Source: Amborella trichopoda (taxonomy: Eukaryota > Streptophyta > Magnoliopsida > Amborellales > Amborellaceae). From it: a DNA stretch of 64,000 nt. Positions 48,601 through 59,325 of this stretch are shown here, piece after piece (within the stretch, counting starts at the first letter, position 1; each line of letters opens with the position of its first letter). Location of the stretch: contig NW_006499705.1 in assembly GCF_000471905.2 (NCBI RefSeq), positions 2,851,540 through 2,915,539 on the forward strand, given 5' to 3'. Below the pieces are notes generated by a model, which saw only the letters and a list, made by a program, of their open reading frames with translations, searched no databases and had not been told where the DNA came from. Both the position numbers and the translations under genes were made by a program.

Positions 48601-51600
48601 TGAGGACAATTTTCAATCCAGTTCAGATTCAAAATCTCATCTCCCAAGCACTAAAGCAATTCTTAGATTGCATGTTAATTTACACAGGTTTGCTGATTTA
48701 GTTTTGTGAATGCCCTACTGGAATTGTAGCAATTTAGCCCTATTCGAATTTAAATTATTCTCTAAATGTGCTTTAGGGTCTTGTGATCATGGCAGATGGC
48801 TGATCTTAGGTTACATCAATTTGGTCTCGGAACAAGTTCCATACTTGGGCTAGACTATTATTGAGTTGATTAGGATCTTTCCTGGAGTTTTAAGGTGTCA
48901 ATTAGGCCTTTAAGGTGTTGTCCCTTTGCATTTATGTACCTTAGGTGATACAGTGTTCCTTAGTATTTAAGGTGGTCTTAAAGTCAATAGAGAATAATTG
49001 GGATCTTTTGGTTGCTGCCCTAGAGCTTACAATTCAGGCAAGTTGTCCAATTAGCCATCCAGAGGGTAGGAAATGTCCCTCTTTTTTTTTCCCTTTATTT
49101 TTTTTAATAAGGTTACATAGGAATGGAACTTGAGACGTTGGGCTATGAAAACGTCTGGTGACTGTGTTTGTAGAGATAATACATATTAGAAACAAAGATT
49201 GCTTCAAAGATTGAAAAAAACAGGATAGGAACTTTTGATTTCTTCCCAAACGGAAAAGTATAGAAGCCGATAGTTTTTAAGATTTAAAGTGGTCTCAAAA
49301 TAAGTGTTTTGGCACCAAAGATCGTGGAATTGAGCCAAGTTTGATTGGGTTTTGAAAGCTTAGCGTATTTCAAATATAGATTTATGGTTTGGCGATATTC
49401 ATGAATATTGGGTTTTGATTTGTTTATTTTCAATTTTTGTTTTTTTTTTTTTTTGGTCTTTTCTTTTGAGTTTGACTTTTTTTGGGGGGGCCTTATTCAA
49501 GATTGTGTTAAGTTTGATGACATTCGATTAAGATTGGCTTTAAATTTTGTGTTTTTTTCCCCTAATTTCAATGCCCGTTTCATTTTTATGATATCTTCTT
49601 GATATTACTTAATATTTTTTTGGGTTAGGGTTATTCAGTACAAAATAGAATCAATGCTTGAGATCAAGTCATTGAGTCCTTCTTGATTTCTTAAATAAGT
49701 AATTAGTTACTACGTTAATACTTGAGATTTGTAAACAATTAAAAATTGTTTAGCTTGGGTTATTCACTTGATTTTGAGTTTCTTGACCACATTTTCTAAA
49801 ATTGTGTTACTTTATTCAATATTTCAATTTAATTTGTTGCATTATAAATTACATGTACTCAAGATTGGGTTTTGGTGGTTTTGTGCATTTTTCGGATTTA
49901 TTTGAGTAGGTGATAGTATCTTCCTCAAGTACAAATAGACAAGTTGGTCCAGGTTAGGAATAGGGGTCATGTCCCAACCCAAATGACAAAAATAGGGTGG
50001 AGTGCAGTTTTTTGCCATAAGAATTGCAATGCTGGAATTAATAGATTAAAGAAGAATTTGGGCAGCATTAGATGTGATGTAACCCCATGCACACAAGTGC
50101 CTGCTGAAGTTAAGAGAGAGATGTTGGACCATTTGCAGGCAGGCCAAAAGAAGGAAGAAGATATAAAGAGAAAACAAAGACGGTGGATCTATTCAAAGAA
50201 GGGCGAACTAACACGAAGAGGAGCTCTAAGAAAGAGGATAGGGATCAAGTTTCTCAATATGAAGACCATTGGTGTTCTCAAGCAGACATTTCTTTCAACG
50301 ACGCAAGCTTGAAGAGCTTCAGCTGTGATAGAAGCAGTGGGTCAGTCAGTTTAGGCCACGGTACAGGGCCCCTACACTTCATAAGCTTTGGGAGCTTCTA
50401 CCTAAAAAAAAAGAGGTGGAGCTCACCAATCAGTAGACTTGAATACCGACAAGGATGTGTGGGGGAAGTATGGGGTCACTAGATGACTGACACTTAGACC
50501 GATAGGAGAGGGAGAGGAGAAGCACTATGAACTTTATGGCAAATTGTTTAATGCTGGTAATGTTTTTGAGGTCAATTGATGCGTCTGAAAAATACATGAT
50601 GTGGAGTTCATTTTTAAGTTTGTAGATCAGTGTGTGAAGCAAGTGGTGGAGAAATATGTCATTCAAATTTTTACTAATATGGCTAAAGCCAATACAATGT
50701 TTGCTAACACGATGTCGTTGAAAAGGCCGCACATTTTTTGGACACCTTGTGTGGTGAATTGTATTGAGCTCATGCTTGAGGCGATAAGCAAGATAAGTGG
50801 GGTGCAAACAACAATGAAGAAAGTAAGAGCACTCACAATGCGTTGTCATACCTATGTCTCGGCCATGATGAGGAGGTTTGCTGAAAGGGACTTGGTGAGG
50901 TCAGGGGTTACAAGATTTTTTAAAGCTGTCTAGGGTTACAAGATTTGCAACCTCAAATTTGATATTGCACTGTATGTTTGGCCCTAAAAGTGAAGCTCTG
51001 AAGCATGTTTTTATCTGAAGATGGAAATAAAAGCAAGTAGATCAAGCATCCAAAGGGGAAGATAGTAGCACTCATTGTTTTGCAGCCCCAATTTTTACGC
51101 CTCACAGATCTCAAACCATCGGTGAAGGTATTGTTGCATTTGGTGGATAGTGAGAAGGAACCACCAATGGGTCATATTTACCATGTAATAGAGGTTACCA
51201 GGGAAGACATTAAAAGAGACTTTGGAAACAATGAAAATAAAACTATATCTGGTCTCTAAGAATTGTGGAAAACGAATGGAATACCCATCTGCAAAGGTAT
51301 TTGCATGTGGCAGGGTATTATCTCAAACCTGCTTTTCTATAGTGATCTTCAGATTGAGCCTGAGCATTAGCTCAGGGATATAATCAACTTGTGCCACATA
51401 AAACTCAACCCTGATAGAGATGTCCTAGAGCAAGTGATACTCCAACTAGTTAAGTATAGATTCTCATTGGACTCATTTCACAAGGACCTAGCGATAAGGC
51501 AGACAACCAAATATCCAGGTTAGTACAAAAGTTACTTTTTTATTGGATTTTTTTGTGTTTTGAATACTTACTTGATTTCTAATACTTACTTGATTTCTAA

Positions 51601-54600
51601 CTTCACTTTGAAATAGATTTATATACTTTGATTATTTTTTATGTAATTGAGCCACAAGGTGCAACTCACATCAGAGTAGCGCAAGGCACTTGCAAAAGAT
51701 GGCCCATGCATTTTAAATTTAACTTGTAGCTCCTCTGGTTGCAAGAAGAATTTCAGCACATTCGAGATGGTAATTTCTTAACCCACACAGTGACACATTG
51801 TTCATTTGTTATAGTCTCATGATACCTCATAGGCCGTATTACGGCAGCCATAAGCCCCCAATTTGTAGCATATTTGTGATTTTTCAAGGTCCAATCATGC
51901 ATTCATACATTATCCAACAGGTAAATACCAAAAGGCAAACATGCTTGAGCAGAAGAGATTGAACGAACTTGTGTAAGTTTGTATAATCAGAGGCTGAAGG
52001 AGCACCACCTAGAGCACAGTCTAACTGACCCCGTCTCTGTAAGATACATGGATGAATTTAGTGAGAGGTCGGTCGATGCTGGAGATGAAGAAGTTCTCCG
52101 TGGAGATATCTTGACATGGAAACAAGTTTGTGAAGATGTTGCATGCGCAAAGAACTTGAATCAGGAGGAGGAGGATGAAGAGAGAAAAGGAGGAGCATAA
52201 GGAGTAAGTAGCGGACTTGGAGGAGACCATGGAAGAAGAACAATATGTCGAGAAGGGGGAGACTTTGATGATGATGGTTAGGCATCATCATCATCATATT
52301 CAGATGCAGCAGGTGCTGGTAATGGAAATGGAGGTGGTGGTGGTCCTAGAGCTACTGGTGGCGGTGATAACTTAATGATTTCTCGTGAACTTCTGCTCCT
52401 TTGAGTTCAATTTGAGTTAGACTTTGTGAGGTTTGAGTTGTGAGTCGTGTCTTTTCTTCTGTATATGACTATGGCAACATTGGCATGTAATGAGAGAATG
52501 TTTATATAATGGGTGCGCTTTGTATAGAGCCTAGGCTCTAAACAATCAAATTAGAGCCTATCTTTAAATATTGTCGAGAAATGTGGTTTCAATACTGGAA
52601 ATATTTGATATAGCCTTAAAATATATTTTCATCTTTATTTATAAAGTTTAAAGCTTAAAATATAGTGTTGATCGACAGATCTATGAAAACTTGAAAATCT
52701 TAAAAATTGACGGTCCAAAATGCGTTACAAAATACACTATTCCCAAATTTGAATAGTGTCCATGGATGTTGAAGTCGAAAATTTGACGGTCCAAAATGCG
52801 TTACGAAATCTATTTTGTTCATATGTCCATGGATGTTGAAGTCGAGATGATCAATTTGAAGATATTTGGGCACAGTGATTCAAAAAGCGGACCGTCTAGC
52901 TCCTAGGCGGCCGCTTAGGCGATCTAGAAGGCCTGGGCGCATCGCCCAGGCCTAGACGGCCGATCTGGGTGGCCGCCTAGGCGGTACAGAACCCACCTAG
53001 GTAGGCGCCCAGCGCCAAGCCTAGGGCCTACACCCCTCCTAGGCGGCCGTCCCTCCTAGAGGCAGAGATTTTTTTTTTCAAAGTTGACAAAATTTGATCA
53101 ACATATCACTCATTGATATTATATTTATTTTTTGATGTTTTATAAATCTATTGGGGGGTTTTTTAGAAGATTTTGAGTCCTTAGAAGCATCTTTGATTGC
53201 GCATCTTTTTTGGATTCAACTGGGCTGCCCAGGTTCTGGGCGCCCGCCTAGGCGCTGGGCGGCCTTTATCCCCCAGGCTGCCTAAGACCCACCTAGTGCT
53301 TTTGGAACTATGTTTGGGCATCAAAACAACCTCTTCTAGTAAAATTTTTGAGGTAGGCTCTTACTTGATTATTTAGAACCGCGGCTCTATATAAAATTTT
53401 TCCTTATATAATTATTTAGATCCACATTTCATTCAATATTGCCCATCAAGTTTGAGCAAGTTTCAATCTTCTAAATTTTAGCAATTCCATTCAAGTGTCA
53501 ACAAACTCATGTATGAATGTGATTAGTTAAAACTAGGTTATTTTCAAAATACTTGATGCTTAAGTTCAATTAAGGGGTTTTGGTAACCAACCCAAACCCG
53601 CAAACAACCTCCTAGAGGGGCCAAACCCTCCTCTTCTACATTTGGACCACGCAACTGTAAAATATTGGATGCAACTCTTGAAGATCATTCAGGTGCTTCT
53701 GGAAGCCTCAGTTTGATTCTTAAGCACAAGGATGGTGCCCTTGAGAGGAAAAATATTATATCCTTTGGAAGCACTTCCAGAAATTATTTCTGGGGAATGT
53801 ATTAGGAGATAAACAATAGAGTTTCATGGGCCAAGATCAAGAAGTCTAGAGGTGGAAATGAACATTAGTTGACCTTAATTTTGTGGTCTCTAGGTACGGA
53901 AGAGTTCAAAGAGGCCAGGGAAGTGGACCTAATGAATGAGGATGGGACCCTCATGGGTAGAAAAGTTTCCTGTTGGAGGATTGAGAACAGGTGTAGGTGT
54001 CCTTATAAAGGGGTTTCAAGCTAAATGTGATACTAGAGTGCTTTGAGACCTTTTTCCAAATTGTAGCTGGGGCTGGTAAGGACCACTTAGGGGGAGTGAC
54101 TTAAGGCATTGAGAAAGTCGGTTAGAGTTACAGATCCAATGAAAACAAAGAAGCGAAGGATCCCCTACGTGGTTTTGGAATTTTAATTTTGAACTTCTTT
54201 TCAAAGGGCCACTAGACTTCCTTACTACTTTTTGGGTAGTTCACCAGTTGGAGTCAATCTTGGGACTTAGTGCTACAATCAACAACAACTAACCAATCAA
54301 GCCAAAGCCCAATTCCTGATGCTCCATTAGATTGCAATCACTTAAAAAAATAAAAAATTGCAACAATAATCCAAAATTCACAAGAATACAGAAGAATGCA
54401 GGTCTCGACAAGACATCTTGCTGTCTAGAGAATCTCATACAATAAGGAAGAGTATCCAACTCCATTCTCAGCCAAAAAAATTCATTACATTTGTTCATTT
54501 AGCATAGACTAAAGAAAAAACAAACACTCACAAAACCCAAAAGCCTATCCGAAAATGGTAACAAGTCTTACATGCTATGGAAACACAGTAAAGTAGAACA

Positions 54601-55242
54601 AGATATGAGTTCCATACAAAGTGTCAACTACCTGATAATCCCATAATCCGTCCATATGGATCATCGAAACCCAATCTATCCCAATAACCAAACCTACAAT
54701 CTCACATCACAATTCTTTCCTTTTGATGAACCCTAACACCAGCAATTCTACCACCATAAAAGACAGGAAACCATAAGATTATACTACCCAAAGTTTCAGT
54801 TCAACAAGATACGAAAAAAAAAAGGCCAGTAAATACTATTATAAATCCTAATTAAATCAAGCACAAAAAATCCTCAAACCAGAGAATTTAGACAACAACA
54901 ATATAAGGCTCTTGGATCGAAAGGAACATATACCCCACGATTAAAGGCGGCCACACAGAGACCAGTAGCAAGCCCTAAAAGGCATCCAATTAGCAAAAGA
55001 GCCCATTCAGGAGGAGCTCCATCTCCAAGCATATCCGGATTTTCATGAGGAGGACAACGATGAGAATTCTCTCTTTCCAAATGCTTCCTGCTAAGTATTC
55101 TGCCCGATAGCCGTCGATCAAGTTGCTTCAACAAATCCCTAATCCCAACTTTCCTCCCATTCTGAGCTTCCAAATCTGACTCTGAATTTGCAGAATTGGA
55201 CCGAAGAAGGAATCTGCGATCCCCAAACTCCGCTCCAGCCAT
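42642..55242 (-). CDS. CLC-F: CLC-F type chloride channel/transporter
   Basis: It is a CLC-family anion channel or anion/proton exchanger of the plant CLC-e/f branch; CLC-F has been placed in Golgi or chloroplast-envelope membranes. Coding exons in transcript order are 55242-54934, 47839-47437, 46488-46294, 45717-45263, 45096-44992, 44864-44652, 44439-44227, 43920-43688 and 42717-42642. They total 733 residues with all GT-AG introns in frame. The ATG at 55242 follows an in-frame TGA at 55275. A soluble N-terminus (1-86) precedes the first membrane helix. The gating glutamate is E198 in GPEGPSVDIG; this branch has Pro where classic CLCs have Lys or Arg. A second anion-site block is GSGLVGGLYAPSL (406-418). 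Two CBS domains span about 563-709. Intron 1 is 7.1 kb and carries transposon debris. I see no broken residue. The very divergent N-terminus is normal for the family. Confidence 0.96.
42941..43165. repeat. 110-bp tandem duplication in CLC-F last intron
   Basis: Two nearly identical copies (attggaaatc at 42951 and 43061) each include ctgcctagaacattgccaat. They lie in the intron between exons 8 and 9 and do not touch splice sites. The small number of differences suggests a fairly recent event. Confidence 0.85.
44031..44088. repeat. (CA)n/(CG) microsatellite in CLC-F intron 7
   Basis: A mixed (CACACG)n and (CA)n run lies in the short intron between exons 7 and 8. In the transcript it reads as (UG)n about 110-170 bases upstream of the exon 8 acceptor. 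Long open frames through it on - are artefacts of the repeat. Confidence 0.9.
47840..49943. other. CLC-F intron 1, 3' part
   Basis: This is AT-rich intronic sequence. T-rich runs near 49078-49110 and 49435-49560 give accidental open frames. I see no coding or structured feature. Confidence 0.5.
49944..52345 (+). pseudogene. hAT transposase relic, antisense to CLC-F
   Basis: Several blocks on + match plant hAT transposases in the right order. First comes a damaged BED zinc-finger region with INRLKKNLGSIRCDVTPC then VPAEVKREM. Next is a DUF659-like block with KRPHIFWTPCVVNCIELMLE and later DLVRSGVTRF. Then come pieces of the dimerisation region (about 51000-51500). Last is an acidic tail with YNQRLKEHHLEHSLTDPVSV then DEEVLRGDILTWKQVCEDV. 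Stops and frame changes separate the blocks, so no transposase can be made. It sits inside CLC-F intron 1. Confidence 0.8.
52511..53403. mobile_element. Family A MITE split by a nested insertion
   Basis: A perfect 9-bp target duplication, TTATATAAT, flanks the element at 52502-52510 and 53404-53412. The left end is gggtgcgctttgtatagagc. Interior sequence matches family A, with a local duplication of the phrase ccatggatgttgaagtcga. A 440-bp hAT-type MITE interrupts it (52873-53312). Removing the insert and its 8-bp duplication restores the phrase gatatttgggcatcaaaac seen in sister copies. Confidence 0.92.
52873..53312. mobile_element. hAT-type GC-rich MITE, nested
   Basis: The insert begins cagtgattcaaaaagc and ends gcttttggaactatg, which are inverted matches. 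It is flanked by TTTGGGCA at 52865-52872 and 53313-53320, a perfect 8-bp duplication as expected for hAT. The interior is GC-rich and full of small palindromes (ctaggcggccgc, ggccgcctaggcgg). It carries no protein. Confidence 0.92.
53413..54933. other. CLC-F intron 1, 5' part
   Basis: This is intronic. The stretch at about 53640-54010 is more even in composition and may be an old gene or LINE fragment, but stops in every frame and no motif could be read. The rest is AT-rich. Confidence 0.45.
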
Positions 55243-55664
55243 TTCTCCCTCTCTTTTCCCCAATACTTCGCTTCAAAATCTCTATAAAAACTCGTAAAAA
55301 AATGGAATTTTCATTAAAGCTTTCAGATGGCATCAAATCACTGCAACTTAATGTTGGGTGGGATCAATTCGATCTTTGGTTGTCTTAACCAAAAATCAAT
55401 GCAATTTTAAATAGAAAATTTGTGGCAAAAAACAAAAACTCCAAATTCATGGAAATGCTTATAGAAAAAAAAAGAAAAAAAATAATTCTCTTTTTTCCCC
55501 TTATTATGACGTGGGATCACTTTGCTCCCAGGAAATGGAGGAGACAAACGCAGGACATATTTTGCCCAAATTTCTAACCTCTTTCACACACATCGAAAAT
55601 TTCGCACGTGTAAGTAAGTTTCGTGGAACCTACCTAACATTATAAAAATTCCTAACATTATAAA
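55243..55664 (-). promoter_or_regulatory. CLC-F promoter and leader region
   Basis: This lies between the CLC-F start codon and two family A MITEs. The leader carries stops in all frames. A/T runs occur near 55460-55500, and cacgtg-like words (acgtgggatc, gcacgtgtaag) occur at 55511 and 55605. No single TATA box stands out. Confidence 0.4.
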
Positions 55665-56055
55665 GGGTGCGGTATGTATAGGGCCTAGGCTCTAAACAAT
55701 CAAATTAGAGCCTACCTTCAAATAGTATCGAGAAATACGGTTTCAAGATTGAAAATCTTTTTTATAGCCTTAAAATATATTTTCATATTTATTTATAAAT
55801 TTTAAAGCTTCAAAAATAGTGTAGATTGACATATCCATGCAAACTTGGAAATCTTGAAAACTAACCGTCCAAAAATGCTTCACAAATACATTATTTCCAA
55901 AACTTGTGATCCATTTTTTTTCTCATATCCATGCATCTTGATGTCGAGATGATCAATTTGAAGATATTTGTCCATCAAAACAACCTCTTGTAGTGAATTT
56001 TTTGAGGTAGGCTCAAATTTGATTGTTTGGAGTAAGCTCAATATAAACTTTTCCC
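55665..56055. mobile_element. Family A MITE, first of a tandem pair
   Basis: The left end is gggtgcggtatgtatagggc and the right end the mirrored ctcaatataaacttttccc. The flanks are (a)cattataaa and ttataaaaa, which share ttataaa. The interior is complete. It starts about 420 bases upstream of the CLC-F ATG. Confidence 0.88.
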
Positions 56056-56064
56056 TTATAAAAA

Positions 56065-56457
56065 AGGGTGCGGTTGGTATAGGGCCTAGGCTCTAAACAA
56101 TCAATTAGTGCCTACCTTCAAATAGTATCGAAAAATGTGGTTTCAATACTAGAAATTTTTGTGACAGCTTTAAAATATAGTTTCATCTTTAAGTTATAAA
56201 GCTTAAAGCTTCAAAAGTAGTGTAGCTAAATAGACCTATAAAAATTTAAAAATCTTGAAAATTGACAGTCCAAAAATCCTCTATAAATACACTATTTCCA
56301 ATACTTGAAATCTATTTTTTTCTCATGTTCATGTATCTTGATGTGGAGATTATCAATTTGAGGATATTTCAGCATCAAAACAACATCTTCTAGTGAAAAT
56401 TTTGAGGTATGCTCTTAATTGATTGTTTAGGGCCTCGGATTTATATAAACATTTCCC
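56065..56457. mobile_element. Family A MITE, second of a tandem pair
   Basis: The left end gggtgcggttggtataggg and right end ataaacatttccc enclose a complete interior. TTATAAAAA flanks both sides (56056-56064 and 56458-56466), giving a 9-bp target duplication. It abuts the preceding copy with only about 10 bases between them. Confidence 0.88.
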
Positions 56458-56599
56458 TTATAAAAATAATAAATAAGTATAAAAAGAACGGAAAAAGTTT
56501 ATATAGTCTGGTCTGTTGTACAAGGATCACCCCTAAAATAGTGTCGAAAGATGTCTTTTATTATCGAAAATCGTTAGGATGATCTAAAATTTTATTTTA

Positions 56600-56835
56600 A
56601 AGATTTGCATAGCATGGGACGCTTTATCATTGTTATATAGAGGTCTCAATCACTTATAGCTATCAGATGTCAAATTAGATGGCTTGGTATGTGTCGTGAA
56701 GTTCGAAAAAATTTATTTTTAGCTTTGAGTTTAGTCAATGATATACTTTCAACCACCCGATTTAAAATCTAGAGGATAAAAATAATTGTGACGACCTTGT
56801 ATTAAAAATAAAAAAAAGTATACAATGAGATCATT
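56600..56835. mobile_element. Family C MITE
   Basis: Interior words agaggtctcaatcacttata and agctatcagatgtcaaat occur, and the right end reads gtatacaatgagatcattta. The poly(T/A) in the middle parallels copies at 9135 and 36366. The left end is unclear. Confidence 0.6.
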
Positions 56836-56842
56836 TATCTTT

Positions 56843-57775
56843 GGTTGTGGTTTCCATAAAGTTGCAACCTTAAACAGTCCATTTAAGGTGCACCTCTAAA
56901 TTTTATCATAGCATATAATTTTGATGTGAAAATATTCTTAAGATTATCTCAAAATCTATTTTTATATATAATTATAAAATTTTAAACTAAAAAAATGATT
57001 AAAATCAAATAGATCTATAAACATATGAAAATCTTGAAAATGGATGGTCTAGATAATATGTTGTAAGATGCATCATTTATGGGACTCAAAATCGTTTCTT
57101 TTTTCATAGTCATACATTTCAACGTCGAGATGATTAATTAAAGGTTTTTCAATATATATATTTTTTTTGGACCAAAGTTATAATATTTTATTACTCAATT
57201 AGGCATCAATTACATCATTCAATAAAGAAATAAAATCCATAGAAACCCCCCTTTGCAAGTGCATTAGCCTCAAAGTTGCCCTCCCTATATATATGCTGAA
57301 AGAAAATAGAAAAAGAAACCGCCAAATCCATCACTTGACCCCAAAGTGATATGAGAGACCAAAAAACTCGTTGCTCATTTTTACACCACCTAATGACATT
57401 CAAGGAATCGCCTTCAACCAATATAAAGTTCCTCACATTCATATTTTTAATGAAACGTAGACCAAAGAGCGCTGAGGTAATCTCCGCACAATTGGCCGTA
57501 GCATGACCAATCAGGCCAGCATAAGCCAACAACAGATGTCTCTATGAATTCCTCACCACCTCACCAATACCTGTTTCACCCGGATTATCGAACAAGCTAC
57601 CATCGAAGTTTAGTTTCAGACAACCACTGTGAGGGGAGCACCATTGCCCAATCACTCTAGATGAAACAATCTCAAATAAAGGGTTTTTCAATATTAAAAC
57701 AACCTTTTCGATGGATTTTTGAGGTGTATCCGTAGTTCTACATTTTAAGGTTGCAACCTTTTATAAACTTTTCCC
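56843..57775. mobile_element. Family B MITE split by a LINE tail
   Basis: The left end is tggtttccataaagttgcaa and the right end is ggttgcaaccttttataaac. The interior order matches the other copies, with aaatcaaatagatctataaa, then cttgaaaatggatggtct. At 57156-57677 it is interrupted by a truncated LINE. Sequence on both sides of the insert joins into the expected family order. Confidence 0.85.
57156..57677 (-). mobile_element. 5'-truncated LINE tail with RNase H
   Basis: On - the insert encodes an RNase H domain of the plant LINE type: W-CSPHSGCLKLNFDGS-L, then CAEITSALFGL, then VEGDSLNVI, then the HIYREGNFEANALAKGG end. These carry the expected Asp, Glu, Asp residues. One in-frame TAG (57542-57544) breaks it. 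The 3' end is an A run on - (T8 at 57161-57168). Target duplications of 16-17 bases, aaaggtttttcaatat and aaagggtttttcaatat, lie at 57140-57155 and 57678-57694. That is a typical truncated LINE insertion, now dead. Confidence 0.88.
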
Positions 57776-57958
57776 TTTATCTTTTATACAAGAAGGTCAC
57801 AATTACTCTTAACTATTGGATATGAAATTCGGTGCTCAAAAGAAATTTGTTTGAACTTGGTGACACATTCAAGCTATCAGATTTCACATCAGATGGTTAT
57901 AAGTAATTGTGTCATCTTTTATATAAAAGGTAAATGGTCTCATTGTATACAATCCCTC
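57776..57958. mobile_element. Family C MITE
   Basis: The left words atacaagaaggtcacaatta pair with the right gtgtcatcttttatataaaa. The right end is tggtctcattgtatacaatc. It lies directly against the preceding family B copy. Confidence 0.65.
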
Positions 57959-57964
57959 AAAGTA

Positions 57965-58255
57965 ATTGTTTTATTTGTATACTTTTCCTTATTTTAATAT
58001 CTAATTATAAAGTTTAAAGCTTAAAAATAATGTATATCAAGCATATCTATGAACACTTGAAACTCTTGAAAATTGACAATCTAAATAATGCATTACATGA
58101 TGTATTATTTTCAAATTTTGAAGTCTATTTTTTTTTAAGTTCATGTATCTCAAGGCCAAGATGATTAGATTGGAAGGTTTTTTTGCATTGAAATAACTTT
58201 TTCTAGTGAATTTTTTAGGTGCTTGTTCAGGGTCTCAAGCTTATATAAATTTTTT
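57965..58255. mobile_element. Family B-like MITE
   Basis: Landmarks in order are atcaagcatatctatgaaca, gaaactcttgaaaattgac, atgtatctcaaggccaagat and an end with agggtctcaagcttatataa. The left end is merged with family C sequence. Confidence 0.55.
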
Positions 58256-58364
58256 CCTATATGGTCTTGAGCACCTACCCAATTTAGGTGGTCTAGCCCA
58301 AAAAATAGATTGTGAATCGAACTCTTAAAAAAGGGCCAGAATACAATAATATGGTTTATTTTTA

Positions 58365-58556
58365 GCACATGGAAGATCACAAATAATGTTGATCATTAGA
58401 TGTCAAATCAGGTGGTTGGGTGTGTGATTGATTAGACACTATACTCAAAATAAAATTTCTTAACCTGTCAAATTTAACATTTGATCGCTAATAGTGATTT
58501 GTGACCTCCTAGCACTAAAATTGAAAATTGAATGGTCTTACAATATACGATCTCTT
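58365..58556. mobile_element. Family C MITE
   Basis: Interior words ggaagatcacaaataatg and tgatcattagatgtcaaatc, and the right word tagtgatttgtgacctccta, match other copies in inverted order. Ends are diverged. Confidence 0.55.
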
Positions 58557-58844
58557 TCTAAAAAAAAGATAGAAATTTACATAAACATCTTAAATATTTT
58601 TAGAAATTACAAATAGTCTCAAATTTTCCATTTTTTATGTCAAGGTCCCACTTTTTGTCAAATTCTTGGCTTCGTTGCCGACAGCTCTTATCCTTCCAGG
58701 ATTATATTATGCATTTATTCCCTCGAGTGAAACCCAATGCAAGGGTAATTTTAGGACCTTACTCATTAACCCACATAGCAACTTCAATAAAACAAAAAAA
58801 ATCCCAATTGAAGCCATTGTATATTTAAAAAAAAAAAAAGGGAA

Positions 58845-59325
58845 CTATCTTCATACTCCCTACTTTTATGTTTTATTTCACAATAGACTCAAGGTTTTAA
58901 AAGATATTTTGAAACATAAAAATTATATATTTTATTTCTTCTAACCCCCTGAATTAATTTAAACTTGTTTTTTAAGCCAAACAAATATAAAAAGACATAA
59001 TTTTTCTGAAAGCCATCCTCCCAAACGTTTAGAGAGAGAAAGACTTCATTTAGGTGAGAGATTACGGGAGGAGAGAGAGATGCGTTTGGAGAAACACAAG
59101 AGAAGAGAGAGAGAGACATAAGAAGAGAAAATTTGAGAAAAGTTTGAGGTATATAAGTGAAGAGATAAATGATTGAGTTTAAAAATAGAACGTCTTTCAT
59201 ATATTTGTTTAGTTTAAAAAATATGTTTAAAGTGGCCAGGGGGTTAAAAGATATATTTTTCAACTTTGGGTTTATCAAAAAATAAAACTTAAAAATAAAG
59301 GATATGGAGATATTTTCTTTTAAAA
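58845..59325. mobile_element. Long-TIR element with GA-rich core, copy 2
   Basis: It is colinear with copy 1 at 30065-30590. It has the left arm with agccaaacaaatataaaaag, the core with gagagagaaagacttc and ggaggagagagagatg, and the right arm with catatttgtttagtttaaaa. The two copies differ throughout, so both are old. The open frame on - through it is repeat-derived. Confidence 0.7.
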
